From Gammaproteobacteria bacterium (GTDB taxonomy: Bacteria > Pseudomonadota > Gammaproteobacteria > Pseudomonadales > Azotimanducaceae), in the NCBI GenBank assembly GCA_026706385.1, contig JAPOYV010000114.1, positions 157,168 through 221,167 of the forward strand: a stretch of DNA of 64,000 nt. Direction: 5' to 3'. Under the pieces are notes generated by a model. That model did not search any database. It was given only the letters and a program-made list of their open reading frames with translations, and was not told where the DNA came from. Position 1 is the first letter of the stretch, and every line of letters begins with the position of its first letter. This document shows positions 47,212 to 56,200 of this stretch, in pieces. The translations under genes were made by a program, and so were the position numbers.

Positions 47212-48664
47212 CGTGCGCGCCATCATCGCAACGGTCGTCGCCGGCGCGCTGGCCGCTGGAGTCCAGGTCGCCAACGGAGACGACGACCGACCGTTCTGGC
47301 ACCCCGAGGCCGGTACGCCCATGCAACGCTTCGAGCTGGCGAAGCGGACCGAGCCCGAACTGGTCGCCTTCCTGCGTCGGTTTCCCAAGGGCGCGGATCT
47401 CCACAACCACGCCGGCGGCGCCGTCTACAGCGACTACGTGATCGACGCGGCGCGGGCCAAGGGCCTGCGCTACGACCCCATGAGCCGGGGATTCACGGCC
47501 AGCGAGGAAGCCCACACGGTGGGCCTCGACCAACTGGAAGCCGACGCAGCCATGCTCAAGGCGTTCTTCGAGACGGTGAGCATGCGCGGTTGGTATCCGC
47601 ACACCGACGACGGCCACCACCACTTCTTCGAGACCTTCTCGTACCTCGGCTCGGCCCAACGCACGCCAGCCCAGGTGCTTGCCGAGATCGTCCGCCGCAA
47701 CCGCTACCAGAACGTCAACTACCTTGAACTGATGTTCAACGCCGTGCCACCGGAGGCGTGGGAACGTTTCTACGGGGTATCGGCCGAGTTCGACATTGAC
47801 GACCTGCCGGGCAGCCTGGCTCCGTTCGAGCCACTCATTGCGGATCCGGTGATCGCTCGCTCGTTCACCGAGTACATCGACGAACTCGAGGCCGAAGCGT
47901 CCCGGCAACTCGGCCTCTCGCCAGCCCTGGGCCAGCCGGGCACCGAAACCGCCGTCGCCTACATCGGCTCGCTGCTGCGCACCGGACCGACGGACCGGTT
48001 CTTCCGGAATGCGGTCATTGTTTTCACCGCCATGCAGGCCGACGAACGCGTCGTGGGTCTCAACATCGTGGCACCCGAGGACCACCCGGCATCGCGGCGC
48101 CAGTTCGACGAGCAGATGAAGATCCTCGACTTTCTCTGGCGCCGCTTCGATGAACCCGCGATCACGCTGCACGCGGGCGAACTCACCTTGCGCTACGCCC
48201 CCGTCGCGTCGATGTGGGATCGCATCCGCCGCAGCATCGACGAGGGCCATGCCCGGCGCATCGGCCACGGCATCTCGATCGGCTGGGAACGAGACCTAGT
48301 GGGGCTCCTTGAACAGATGGCGAAGGACGACGTGCTCGTCGAGATCAACATCACCAGCAATGAGAGCATCCTCGGCGTGCGGGACGACGAGCATCCTTTC
48401 GAACTCTACCGCCGCGCCGGCGTCCCGGTCTGCCTGACCACCGACGACGAAGGCGTCAGCCGCTCGAATCTCACAATGGAATACGTCAAGGCCGTGCAGC
48501 GCTACGACCTCGACTACGACGACATCAAGACGATTTCGCGCGACTGCCTCGCTCACTCGTTCCTGCCGGATGGAGTGAAGAGCACACGCCTCGCCATGTT
48601 GGAAGCGGCGTTCAGGCGTTTCGAGAAGTCGTTGGGGACGGGATTCCGGGAGAGTGGCGACTGA
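47201..48664 (+). CDS. Secreted adenosine deaminase (ADGF/CECR1-like)
   Basis: A 487-residue metal-dependent deaminase from ATG 47201, with a signal peptide (about 1-25). Zinc ligands: His68 and His70 in ADLHNH, and His in TLHAGELT near 325; RIGHGISIG near 352 and TTDDEG near 428 complete the site. The length and N-terminal extension fit extracellular adenosine deaminases. It would convert adenosine to inosine outside the cytoplasm. It is coupled to the DUF1285 gene by an 11-bp overlap. Confidence 0.87.
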   Translation: MRNSVRAIIATVVAGALAAGVQVANGDDDRPFWHPEAGTPMQRFELAKRTEPELVAFLRRFPKGADLHNHAGGAVYSDYVIDAARAKGLRYDPMSRGFTASEEAHTVGLDQLEADAAMLKAFFETVSMRGWYPHTDDGHHHFFETFSYLGSAQRTPAQVLAEIVRRNRYQNVNYLELMFNAVPPEAWERFYGVSAEFDIDDLPGSLAPFEPLIADPVIARSFTEYIDELEAEASRQLGLSPALGQPGTETAVAYIGSLLRTGPTDRFFRNAVIVFTAMQADERVVGLNIVAPEDHPASRRQFDEQMKILDFLWRRFDEPAITLHAGELTLRYAPVASMWDRIRRSIDEGHARRIGHGISIGWERDLVGLLEQMAKDDVLVEINITSNESILGVRDDEHPFELYRRAGVPVCLTTDDEGVSRSNLTMEYVKAVQRYDLDYDDIKTISRDCLAHSFLPDGVKSTRLAMLEAAFRRFEKSLGTGFRESGD

Positions 48665-48672
48665 GCAGCGAA

Positions 48673-49410
48673 TTGGCGAACCTTGGCGATAGGCAGCGCG
48701 CGCTTGCGGTAATGGACGACCGAGTCTTGACGGCGCTCGTAGATTCCTTGAAGGAGGTCTGCACCGAGTTCGCGCCCCGGAGCGAATTGGCGCGTTTGGT
48801 CCTTGAGGGCAAGCGTGAACGTGAACTCTACGAGGCACTCGGGAACCGATTGCGTAGGCATCCCAAGGTGGCGGCGCACTCCCTGGAAGTGTGCTTGGAC
48901 CGGAAAGTTAAGGGCAGCCGATGGCGGAAGAGACCGGATATTGCGGTCTACGACGGACCAACTTGTGCCGCGTTGGTGGAGGCCAAGATGGCCTACGCGG
49001 TCGAGATGATCGATGCAAACCGCCCCAACACCTATCTGCGTGGCCAGGTCTGGGCTGACATCGGCAAACTCAGATCACAAGCGTGGCCCGAGTGCGCGCG
49101 TTTCGCGCTCGTGTTCCTCATCTACAGCCACCAAACTCCTACTGCGCCGGAAGGGCGCTTGCAGGGCTACGGCAAAGGGCGTCCCCGCCTCACCAAGCAG
49201 GGCCTGCGCATGCTGTCGGATATGGAGGCGACCAGCGCCCACTACGGCGAGCCCGAAATCCGAGCAGGCTTCAGCCGCTATCTCGAGGCGTGGCGCAGTG
49301 ACTGCAGTGCGCTGTCGGTTGCGAGCACGGGCAATTTCGCGGCAGGGAAGGCCTACGGCACCGAGGTGACGATTTTCTATTGGTTGCTGCGCGTTCCCCG
49401 ATCCGATTGA
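48673..49410 (+). CDS. Hypothetical protein with PD-(D/E)XK-like nuclease motif
   Basis: A 245-residue protein from TTG 48673; the ATG at 48712 is another possible start. A motif RPDIAVYD...ALVEAK (Asp89, Glu103, Lys105 in the longer form) fits the catalytic core of PD-(D/E)XK nucleases. The N-terminal helices and the C-terminal half have no known match. No methylase or other restriction partner is next to it. It starts 9 bp after the adenosine deaminase gene but reads as a different kind of gene and opens the accessory patch. Confidence 0.55.
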   Translation: MANLGDRQRALAVMDDRVLTALVDSLKEVCTEFAPRSELARLVLEGKRERELYEALGNRLRRHPKVAAHSLEVCLDRKVKGSRWRKRPDIAVYDGPTCAALVEAKMAYAVEMIDANRPNTYLRGQVWADIGKLRSQAWPECARFALVFLIYSHQTPTAPEGRLQGYGKGRPRLTKQGLRMLSDMEATSAHYGEPEIRAGFSRYLEAWRSDCSALSVASTGNFAAGKAYGTEVTIFYWLLRVPRSD

Positions 49411-49949
49411 CGCTTGGGGCCGACCGCTCGCACTTCCGGGCGGGCAGGTCCATCCACTACGCGGTGCCTTGTCCCGTTGGAGTAATTCCGCCGTCGGTGC
49501 CCAGCGCGGCGGCGGCCCAAAACGGCCATCGAAGGTATGGCTACCGACCACTCGTTGCGGTGGGGCCCACGTGACAGGACGCCCTTCTCGAACAGGGCGT
49601 CGGCAAATTGGGTCGCCGTTGCCCCGCGTGTAGCGAACAGCTCGGATAGCCGGGCGTCGGCGATGGCATCTCCACAGAGATGCTCCAGCCTTCGTCCGTC
49701 CCCGGCGCGCCGCTCGCGACGTCGACCACGACTCGTAGGGCCAAAGGGCGGGTCTATTTTGAAGATTGGGTAGTCGAGCCATTCGGCGTAGTAGGCGGCA
49801 CGGCCAGCGTCGGCCTCAGCCTTGATTCGCACGGTGTCGACGTCTTGGAGCGTTCCCCCGACTCGCACCAGTTCTCCGCAAACCGCCTTCTGTGCGCCGC
49901 GCAGATGCTGCGGCCAGCCTTGCGCCAGTTCCGAGGCCGTGGCCGTGCG
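49377..49949 (-). pseudogene. Probable remnant of a larger protein (C-terminal part only)
   Basis: The frame is open from just after a TAG (minus strand, at 49952-49950) to 49377, without a start codon in a good position. It reads SELAQGWPQHLRGAQKAV, then DVDTVRIKAEADAGRAAYYAEW near 45-66, then a winged-helix-like stretch ending WSVAIPSM. The layout resembles the C-terminus of AAA-type ATPases, but this is a weak guess. After this the sequence becomes Arg-rich and implausible. It overlaps the end of the PD-(D/E)XK-like gene. Confidence 0.35.
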
Positions 49950-50025
49950 CTAGTCACGCCGCTCCAAAGCGTGTCGTACGGTCAACGCCGAACACGCAGG
50001 CCAATGAACTAGAAAAAGGAGCTTC

Positions 50026-50298
50026 TCAGTAATGGTAACGCGCCGCCAAGAAGTAGACGCGTTCGTTACTCACCTCGTATACCAAGCGATGCTCCTGGTC
50101 GATGCGACGGGACCACTTCCCGCGGAGTTCCCCTCTAAGCGGTTCGGGTTTGCCCGCCCCGGTGAACGGGTCTCGGAGCACATCCTCCACGAGTCTGAGG
50201 GTCCGTAGAGCACGTCGTCGGTCGGTTCGCGTCCAGTACTCAAGGTCGGCGATGAAGGCGGGGTCCATGACTGCGTGACGCGTTCCGCCTGTACTCAC
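50026..50298 (-). CDS. yoeB: YoeB-family mRNA interferase toxin
   Basis: A 90-residue RelE/ParE-fold protein with the YoeB pattern: DLEYWTRTDRRRALRTLRLV, DPFTGAGKPEPL, WSRRIDQEHRLVYEV (with the catalytic Glu and Arg region) and the C-terminal ARYHY. YoeB toxins cleave mRNA at the ribosome. It starts inside the antitoxin gene (ATGA overlap at 50295-50298). The N-terminus carries about 8 extra residues compared with most YoeB. Confidence 0.9.
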   Translation of the reverse strand: MSTGGTRHAVMDPAFIADLEYWTRTDRRRALRTLRLVEDVLRDPFTGAGKPEPLRGELRGKWSRRIDQEHRLVYEVSNERVYFLAARYHY

Positions 50299-50579
50299 TG
50301 CTCGGTCAACGCCAGACGTGCCCGGAGCTCTTCGAGATCCGTGGTTTCGCCTTCACCCTGCCTTGCCCGCTCGCTGGCTTCCAATAGTCGGCGCGCGTTC
50401 CTAGGCGACCGCAACAGATATGCCGTCTCTAGCCAACTCGCTAGTTCGTCCGCCGCAATCAGCGCGACGGGTTCGCGACCACGGCGACGGATGAGCACGG
50501 GCTCGCGGGTGTCCGTAACCTGATCCATCAATGACGCGAGTCGTTCACGCGCCTTCGTATAGGTAGTCTCGTGGATCAT
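50295..50579 (-). CDS. yefM: YefM-family antitoxin (Phd/YefM)
   Basis: A 94-residue protein of the Phd/YefM type: the N-terminal dimer domain (ETTYTKARERLASLMDQV, then EPVLIRRRGREPVALI) is intact, and the C-terminus is charged and likely disordered, as needed to bind YoeB. It precedes the toxin with a 4-bp overlap. It is divergent from the Phd/PIN module, and the 117 bp between holds both promoters. Confidence 0.88.
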   Translation of the reverse strand: MIHETTYTKARERLASLMDQVTDTREPVLIRRRGREPVALIAADELASWLETAYLLRSPRNARRLLEASERARQGEGETTDLEELRARLALTEQ

Positions 50580-50646
50580 CTCGTCGATCCTGTCTTATGT
50601 ACAGGGATACAGTACGTAAAGCACGCCCGATGTGCAAACGACATTG

Positions 50647-50675
50647 AGATACAATCGTATACACGATCTGTATCT
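50647..50675. promoter_or_regulatory. Palindromic operator candidate between the two divergent toxin-antitoxin modules
   Basis: AGATACA (50647-50653) is the exact inverse of TGTATCT (50669-50675), and inside it ATCGT (50654-50658) is the inverse of ACGAT (50663-50667), around ATAC; a single extra C at 50668 breaks perfect symmetry. A TACAAT that fits a -10 box lies in its left half. It is 21 bases before the Phd-like start. Phd-type antitoxins usually bind such palindromes. Confidence 0.6.
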
Positions 50676-50696
50676 AATTGTGTGGAGGTTCGGGCC

Positions 50697-50984
50697 ATGG
50701 AGTTCATCAGCGTGCGGCAACTACGAACCCAAACGGGTGCTGTCTGGGATACGTTGGCGGAGTCCGGGGATCTGGTGGTCACCACGAACGGTCGCCCCAT
50801 CGCCATCCTGTCGGCGACGACGGGTGCCACCTTGGAGGCAACGCTCGCGGCGCTCCGGCAGGCGCGGGCGCAACTCGCCGTGACCGCGATGCAGCAAAGG
50901 GCCAGGGAGACGGGCGCCGATCAACTTAGCCTTGCGGACATCAACGCCGAGATCGAGGCGGCCCGACGTGAACGTCCCCGATGA
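50697..50984 (+). CDS. Phd-like antitoxin of a PIN toxin
   Basis: A 95-residue protein from ATG 50697, with GGAGG ten bases upstream. MEFISVRQLRTQTGAVWDTLAESGDLVVTTNGRPIAIL is the Phd/YefM dimer and DNA-binding domain; the rest is a helical, charged tail. It overlaps the PIN toxin by 4 bp (ATGA). The frame is open further upstream, across the palindrome, but that is not coding. Confidence 0.85.
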   Translation: MEFISVRQLRTQTGAVWDTLAESGDLVVTTNGRPIAILSATTGATLEATLAALRQARAQLAVTAMQQRARETGADQLSLADINAEIEAARRERPR

Positions 50985-51397
50985 GGCTGGTCATAGACAC
51001 GAACGTCCTGGTCTCCGGCTTGCTCTCGCCCTTCGGTCCGCCAGGCGTCATCGTTGGTTGGATCGCCGCGGAGCGTCTGCGCTTGTGCTACGACGCAAGG
51101 ATGTTGGCGGAGTACCACGATGTTCTCCGCCGCCCGGCTTTCCCATTCGTCGAGGAAGACGTGGCGGCGTTGCTCGCGTCGATTCGGGCCGCCGGTGAGT
51201 TGGTCGTGTCGACGCCGCTACCCGTCGCGCTGGACCACGAAGCTGACAGGCCTTTCCTTGAGGTCGCGGACGCAGCGGTGGTCCAGTTCCTGGTCACGGG
51301 GAATCTCCCCCATTTCCCCCGAGGCCGGTGGAACAACGTACGCATCGTGTCGCCACGCGAGTTCGTGGACGGGTTCAATGCACCGCAGGGAGCTTGA
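50981..51397 (+). CDS. PIN-domain toxin (VapC-like)
   Basis: A 138-residue PIN-domain protein. Acidic metal-binding residues are visible: Asp6 in VIDTNVLVSG, Glu44 in LAEYHDVL, Asp at EADRPFLEVADAA near 89-96. It is of the 'putative toxin-antitoxin system toxin component, PIN family' type and is expected to cut RNA. It is coupled to the upstream antitoxin. Confidence 0.87.
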   Translation: MRLVIDTNVLVSGLLSPFGPPGVIVGWIAAERLRLCYDARMLAEYHDVLRRPAFPFVEEDVAALLASIRAAGELVVSTPLPVALDHEADRPFLEVADAAVVQFLVTGNLPHFPRGRWNNVRIVSPREFVDGFNAPQGA

Positions 51398-51499
51398 TTG
51401 CCCGGAGCTCAAGCTCGATCCTGATCTTGGTGTCGCCGACCTGCCTGCCCAACGATCCCCGGTGCATCGTCGTTCGAGCGACGTGCTCTCTGGGGAAAG

Positions 51500-51586
51500 T
51501 TGCTGGCCATCCCTCCTCGAAGAACGGTACGTGCGAGTTGCCCCGCGTACGGCTCAAGCCGCTAACGAAGCTCCGTGGTGGAGCCG
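51500..51586 (-). mobile_element. Group II intron 3'-end remnant (domain V and flank), copy 1
   Basis: The minus strand from 51555 to 51522 is 34 nt and folds as group II intron domain V: lower stem with GAGCCGTAC against GTACCGTTC, the AGC triad at positions 2-4, an AC bulge, upper stem of five pairs and a GCAA tetraloop. One lower pair is a C-C mismatch, which suggests decay. Flanking bases, including GGCTCC and GCTTCGT upstream and TGGCCAGCAA downstream, recur in copy 2. No reverse transcriptase is nearby. Confidence 0.65.
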
Positions 51587-51846
51587 GCGTGCGACCGAGT
51601 TACGTTGACAGGGTTGTCGTCTGGATCGGACCCGGTCCTGTCGTCCTTGAGGGACGAGGCGATATGGTGTCCGACCGCGCCGCCGACTACGGCAAGCGCG
51701 CAACAACCAAGGAGCAAGAGGACCCCGACCAGTAGGAGTGGCCAGGTTCCGGCGATGGCGGCATCCAAAGCGCTGGCGCCAACGTACGCACCGGCGCCGC
51801 CGCCTGCTACTAAACCGAGGATTTTGCCAATCGTCTCCTTCCTCAC
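51562..51846 (-). CDS. Small two-helix membrane protein
   Basis: A 94-residue frame starting with GTG. Two hydrophobic stretches (about 8-32, rich in Gly/Ala as GLVAGGGAGAYVGASAL, and 35-60) are followed by a short polar tail. It looks like a glycine-zipper protein of unknown function. Its last 8 codons lie in the group II intron remnant, so the natural end may have been altered. Confidence 0.4.
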   Translation of the reverse strand: MRKETIGKILGLVAGGGAGAYVGASALDAAIAGTWPLLLVGVLLLLGCCALAVVGGAVGHHIASSLKDDRTGSDPDDNPVNVTRSHAGSTTELR

Positions 51847-52024
51847 CCGTTAACCCTTCTATTTGTTGTGAATTTGCGCGTGGCAGTTCGGATGAACCGA
51901 ACTGGAGGATCTCGAGGTCACACTCAGCCTCAACGACGCAATCAAGGCCTTTCGCAATGACGTGTCGTGCCATTCGGGGTCGGCATTACGTGCACTCGCT
52001 CATCGCCCGTCAACCGATCTCCTC

Positions 52025-53251
52025 CTAATCGAGAGTGTGTCTTGGACTCTGCTGCCGCGCGAGTACGTACCCGCTCGCAATCCACAGGGTGGCCGCGACA
52101 ACACAGACTGCGAGCATGGCCCCATGCCAATCGACGACGCCAGCAAGCCACCCACAGAACACGAAAACGCCCACTCCGACGATTGACTGCAAGAGTCCCT
52201 TCACTGAGGCGGTCGTGGCACGAGTAGCATCATTGGCCGCCCGCTGAATGAGTCCATCGAGCAGAATGGCTGCCAATCCGTTGAGTCCTAACGAGACCAC
52301 CAAAGCAACGCCTGCGAAGACACTCGGCAGAAAGACCGCACCCCACAACATGATTGTGGCCAATCCATAGATCCTCAACACGCGTTGCAGACCACCGCCG
52401 ACGTACCTGTGCGCGACGGTTACAGCGACGGCGTTGGCACCCGTTGCTGCCGCGTAGACCACGCCCACTGCCGTGAGGTCGAAGGCGTCCTTCTCGACCA
52501 AGAACACGCCCAGGTACTCGTCGACGCCATGCCAGATTGGAGCGAACAAGACCGCAGCGGCGACTATCAAAAACAGATTCCTGCTTGAGAGAACATGACC
52601 AAAGCCAGCCATGACTGTCTGCCCAAACGTCTGTTGCGAGCGTGAGCGCTGCACGCCGCTGATCTCTGGCCATGTGAAGACGAGGACCGTACCGAAAAAC
52701 GGTGCCACAATTGAGATCACAAGCACGAACTCGAACCCCATGGACTCGACAAGGTATCCGCCGACAAGGAACGCGAGCCCTGTGCCAGCGCTTCCCGCAG
52801 CGGCTCCTCGCCCGAACACCCTTTCGAAATCTGAGCCGTGGCCCCCGCGATTGACGGCGCGGTAGACCAGGGCTTCCTCTGCTCCGGACCGGATTGCAGA
52901 CTCTAGCCCCCAAAGCACAAAGCCAAGCATGAACCCGAAAAAAGTCGGATGTAAAAGCCAAGACAGGAAGCAGGCCGACTTGAGCAAGCAAGCGCACATC
53001 AGTAACCATCGCGTTGATACGCGATCCGCCAGAGCCCCTGAAGGCAACTCAAAGACCATCGCAGCGACGGACCAAGCTGAAAGCAATACCGACAACTCGA
53101 TCGGGGAGACGCCGCGCTCAATGATCAGAATCGCGTATGTCGCATATATCGGAGCGAGCTCGCGCACAAACCGGTACGCGAGGTAGCCGAGCTCGAATCG
53201 CCTAAGTTGCCTAGCGCGCGGGGCGTCGCGCACTGGATTCCGCCGTCGCAT
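52025..53251 (-). CDS. MFS transporter
   Basis: A 408-residue protein with about 12 helices. Loop 2-3 is ALADRVSTRWLL, helix 5 contains GSAGTGLAFLVGGYLVE. It resembles the MFS type often found with antibiotic or phage-like cargo genes. Codon use is less GC-biased than that of neighbours (more TTG, CTT and AAT), which hints at recent gain. It lies between two group II intron remnants and has no operon partner. Confidence 0.82.
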   Translation of the reverse strand: MRRRNPVRDAPRARQLRRFELGYLAYRFVRELAPIYATYAILIIERGVSPIELSVLLSAWSVAAMVFELPSGALADRVSTRWLLMCACLLKSACFLSWLLHPTFFGFMLGFVLWGLESAIRSGAEEALVYRAVNRGGHGSDFERVFGRGAAAGSAGTGLAFLVGGYLVESMGFEFVLVISIVAPFFGTVLVFTWPEISGVQRSRSQQTFGQTVMAGFGHVLSSRNLFLIVAAAVLFAPIWHGVDEYLGVFLVEKDAFDLTAVGVVYAAATGANAVAVTVAHRYVGGGLQRVLRIYGLATIMLWGAVFLPSVFAGVALVVSLGLNGLAAILLDGLIQRAANDATRATTASVKGLLQSIVGVGVFVFCGWLAGVVDWHGAMLAVCVVAATLWIASGYVLARQQSPRHTLD

Positions 53252-53585
53252 ATGGAGTCTCCATTGACCGAATCGGTGGCCGCGCGCGCATGAGGCGGCA
53301 GGCCGTCGACGAACTCCTTCTCCGCCACGCCGTGTCGGCTTGCACTCTAGGGGCAGCTATTGCTGGCCATCCTCGTGCCCGTTCCGTGCATACGGCTCTA
53401 GCGTTGACGAAGCCCGGTTAAGGAGCCAGTTACCGATCGAGTTGTGTCCCATTGCCGACACGGCATTTGCGACATGTGACAAGCCTGGCGATTAGCCGCC
53501 ACCGCGAAGTGGGTCGAGCCGCTGCAAGACCGGCCACAGTTGCCCCTGGCCGTCGTGGCCTGCCACCACAAGACGCGCTCGGTAC
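53252..53585. other. Intergenic region with the second group II intron remnant
   Basis: 334 bp between the MFS gene and ETF-QO, without a supported gene. The only structure is the intron remnant at 53360-53427. No terminator or promoter is evident. Confidence 0.5.
53360..53427 (-). mobile_element. Group II intron 3'-end remnant, copy 2 (deleted domain V)
   Basis: The minus strand reads GGCTCC, eight bases, GCTTCGT, then GAGCCGTATGCACGGAAC and GGGCACG, the 5' side and loop of domain V, but the 3' arm is missing. It then joins AGGATGGCCAGCAA, the same sequence that follows domain V in copy 1. The two copies share the 13 bases TTGCTGGCCATCC on the plus strand. It is on the same strand as copy 1. 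Confidence 0.55.
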
Positions 53586-55247
53586 CTACATGTTGCCGTA
53601 GTTCGGCCCGCCCGCGCCCTCGGGCGTAACCCAGTTGATGTTCTGCGCCGGGTCCTTGATGTCGCAGGTCTTGCAGTGCACGCAGTTCTGGGCGTTGATC
53701 TGGAAACGCGGCTCGCCGTTTTCCTCGACCACTTCGTAGACGCCGGCCGGGCAATAGCGCTGGGCGGGTTCGTCGTAGAGCGGCAGGTTGTCGCGGATCG
53801 GCAACTCGGCGTCGGCCAGTGTCAGGTGGCAGGGCTGGTCCTCCTCGTGGTTGGTATTCGACAGGAACACGGAGGACAGCTTGTCGAAGGATAGGACGCC
53901 GTCGGGCTTGGGGTAGTCGATCTTCGCCGCCTGGTGCGCCGGGACCAGCTTGTCGTGATCGGCAACCGGGTCGGCGAGGGTGAAGGGCATGTGGCCGCGC
54001 GCGATCTTCTGGTCGAGAAACGTGTAGGCCATGCCGAACAGCGTGCCGAACTTGTGCAGCGCCGGTCCGACGTTGCGCACGGAGCGGAGTTCCTTGCCGA
54101 GCCAGGACCCGTCGACGCGGGCACGGAAATCCTCGAGTTCGGTGCCCGCTTCGCCGCGGTCGAGGGCGTCGAACACCGACTCGGCGGCGAGCATGCCCGA
54201 CTTCATCGCCGTGTGCGTGCCTTTGATCTTGGCCATGTTCAGGAAGCCGGCGTCGTCGCCGACGACGAGGGCGCCGGGCACCGAGAGCTTCGGCAGCGCT
54301 TGCAGGCCGCCCTTGACGATGGCGCGCGCGCCGTAGGCGACGCGGCGACCGCCGGCGAGCACGTCCGCGAACAACGGGTGGTGCTTCAGGCGCTGCAGTT
54401 CGTCGAACGGCGACAGGTGCGGATTCTTGTAGGCGAGGTCGACGATGATGCCGAGCGCCACCTGGTTGTTCTCCTGGTGGTAGAGGAACGACCCCATTCC
54501 CGGGCTGAACATCCGGCCCAGGGGCCAGCCCACGTTGTGCAGGATGCGCCCCGGGACGTGGCGTTCCGGGTCGATGTCCCACAGTTCCTTGAGGCCGATG
54601 CCGTAGTGTTGGGGGCCAGCGTCGGCACGCAGGGCGAACTTGTCCATCAACTGCTTGCCGAGATGGCCGCGGCAGCCTTCGGCGAAGACGGTGTACTTGG
54701 CGTGGAGTTCGTAGCCGGGCTCGAAGGTCGCCTTGCGCTCGCCGCCGGCATCGACGCCCATGTCCTGGGTGGCGACGCCCTTAACGCTGCCGTCGTCGTT
54801 GAAGAGGATCTCCGACGCCGCGAAGCCGGGGAAGACGTTGACGCCCGCGTTTTCCGCCTGTTCGCCCAGCCAGCGGCACAGATTCCCAAGGGAAAGGGCG
54901 TAATTGCCCCGGTTCTGGGTCTCTTTCGGTACGGTCCAAGAGGGCAGGAGGATGCGGTTGGTGTCGTTGACGAGGTAGTAGAAGAAGTCGTCCGTGACCG
55001 GTACGCCGAGCGGAGCGCCTTGTTCGCGGGCATCCGGAAACAGCTCGTTCAACGCCCGCGGGGCTAGGACGGCGCCGGACACGATGTGGGCACCGATTTC
55101 CGATCCCTTCTCGACCAGGCAGACCATGAGCTCGGTGTCGGTCTCCGCGGCGAGCTGCATCAACCGGCAAGCTGTCGCCAGCCCGGCGGGCCCGCCGCCG
55201 ACGATCACGACGTCGAATTCCATCGACTCACGAGCTACTTCGGCCAC
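53586..55247 (-). CDS. Electron transfer flavoprotein-ubiquinone oxidoreductase
   Basis: A 553-residue protein from GTG 55247, preceded by AAGGAG with 7-nt spacing. FAD-binding GGGPAG at 17-22 is followed by the ubiquinone-binding and membrane-associated regions. The C-terminal [4Fe-4S] domain has CPAGVYEV and [12 protein letters not shown]. It passes electrons from ETF to ubiquinone during fatty-acid and amino-acid oxidation. It is divergent from etfB-etfA, so the three parts of the electron path are together. The frame extends to 55397 but without start signals. Confidence 0.95.
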   Translation of the reverse strand: MAEVARESMEFDVVIVGGGPAGLATACRLMQLAAETDTELMVCLVEKGSEIGAHIVSGAVLAPRALNELFPDAREQGAPLGVPVTDDFFYYLVNDTNRILLPSWTVPKETQNRGNYALSLGNLCRWLGEQAENAGVNVFPGFAASEILFNDDGSVKGVATQDMGVDAGGERKATFEPGYELHAKYTVFAEGCRGHLGKQLMDKFALRADAGPQHYGIGLKELWDIDPERHVPGRILHNVGWPLGRMFSPGMGSFLYHQENNQVALGIIVDLAYKNPHLSPFDELQRLKHHPLFADVLAGGRRVAYGARAIVKGGLQALPKLSVPGALVVGDDAGFLNMAKIKGTHTAMKSGMLAAESVFDALDRGEAGTELEDFRARVDGSWLGKELRSVRNVGPALHKFGTLFGMAYTFLDQKIARGHMPFTLADPVADHDKLVPAHQAAKIDYPKPDGVLSFDKLSSVFLSNTNHEEDQPCHLTLADAELPIRDNLPLYDEPAQRYCPAGVYEVVEENGEPRFQINAQNCVHCKTCDIKDPAQNINWVTPEGAGGPNYGNM

Positions 55248-55420
55248 GTATCGGCTCCTTGCACCCAAGGGAATCGGCGGATTATACGCACGGACTTGAG
55301 CGGGCCGCTTTCTTGCGGCGGGCGAATGCGGCAAAATGCGCGCCCTTGAAAACGGCGTCCGGGACTGCCGACAAGCCGCCCCCGGGGATCGCCGCATGCA
55401 TCCGAGGGAGAGTGAGTCGC

Positions 55421-56176
55421 ATGAAGGTCTTGGTTCCGGTCAAGCGCGTCGTGGACGCGAACGTGAAGGTGCGGGTGAAGCCGGACGGCACCGGCATCGA
55501 CCTCGCGAACGTCAAGATGGCCGTGAACCCGTTCTGCGAGATCGGCATCGAGGAGGCAGTACGGCTGAAGGAAGCGGGCGTCGCCGAGGAAGTGATCGCC
55601 GTGGCGGTCGGCGAGTCGTCCTGCCAGGAGCAGTTGCGCACGTGCCTCGCGCTCGGGGCAGACCGGGCCATCCTCGTCGAGACAGAGGCGGACTTGGAGC
55701 CCCTCGCCATCGCCAAGCTGTTGAAAGCGATCTACGACCAGGAGCAGCCCGGCATCGTCATTCTGGGCAAGCAGAGCATCGACGGCGACAACAGCCAGAC
55801 CGGCCCCATGTTCGCGGCGCTCACCGGCCTCCCGCAGGGCACGTTCGCATCGAACCTCTCCGTGGACGGCGACACCGCCGAAGTCGTACGGGAAGTGGAC
55901 GGCGGGCTGCAGACCGTCTCGCTCAAGATGCCGATCGTCGTCACCACCGACCTGCGGCTCAACGAACCGCGCTACGCGTCGCTGCCGAACATCATGAAGG
56001 CGAAGCGCAAGCCGATGGACACCACCACGCCGGACGCACTCGGCGTCGACGTCGGTCGGCGCACCGAGGTAACCAACGTCGCGCCGCCTCCCGAGCGCCA
56101 AGCCGGGATCAAGGTGGAGAACGTCGACGAGTTAGTGGACAAGCTTAAGAACGAAGCCAAAGTCATTGAAGCCTAA
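55421..56176 (+). CDS. etfB: Electron transfer flavoprotein, beta subunit
   Basis: A 251-residue protein from ATG 55421, starting [20 protein letters not shown], the classic EtfB N-terminus. It has [18 protein letters not shown] near 32 and the AMP-binding region [14 protein letters not shown] near 118-131. The recognition-loop region, where acyl-CoA dehydrogenases dock, is at about 190-205. It forms a dimer with EtfA, 24 bp downstream. Confidence 0.95.
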   Translation: MKVLVPVKRVVDANVKVRVKPDGTGIDLANVKMAVNPFCEIGIEEAVRLKEAGVAEEVIAVAVGESSCQEQLRTCLALGADRAILVETEADLEPLAIAKLLKAIYDQEQPGIVILGKQSIDGDNSQTGPMFAALTGLPQGTFASNLSVDGDTAEVVREVDGGLQTVSLKMPIVVTTDLRLNEPRYASLPNIMKAKRKPMDTTTPDALGVDVGRRTEVTNVAPPPERQAGIKVENVDELVDKLKNEAKVIEA

Positions 56177-56200
56177 GGCTAAAGAGAGCAGGGGAGCCCA

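Noticed and set aside
51375..51557. Small minus-strand ORF with GNSHVPFFEEGWPATF
   Set aside because: It is the translation of the group II intron remnant, not a gene.
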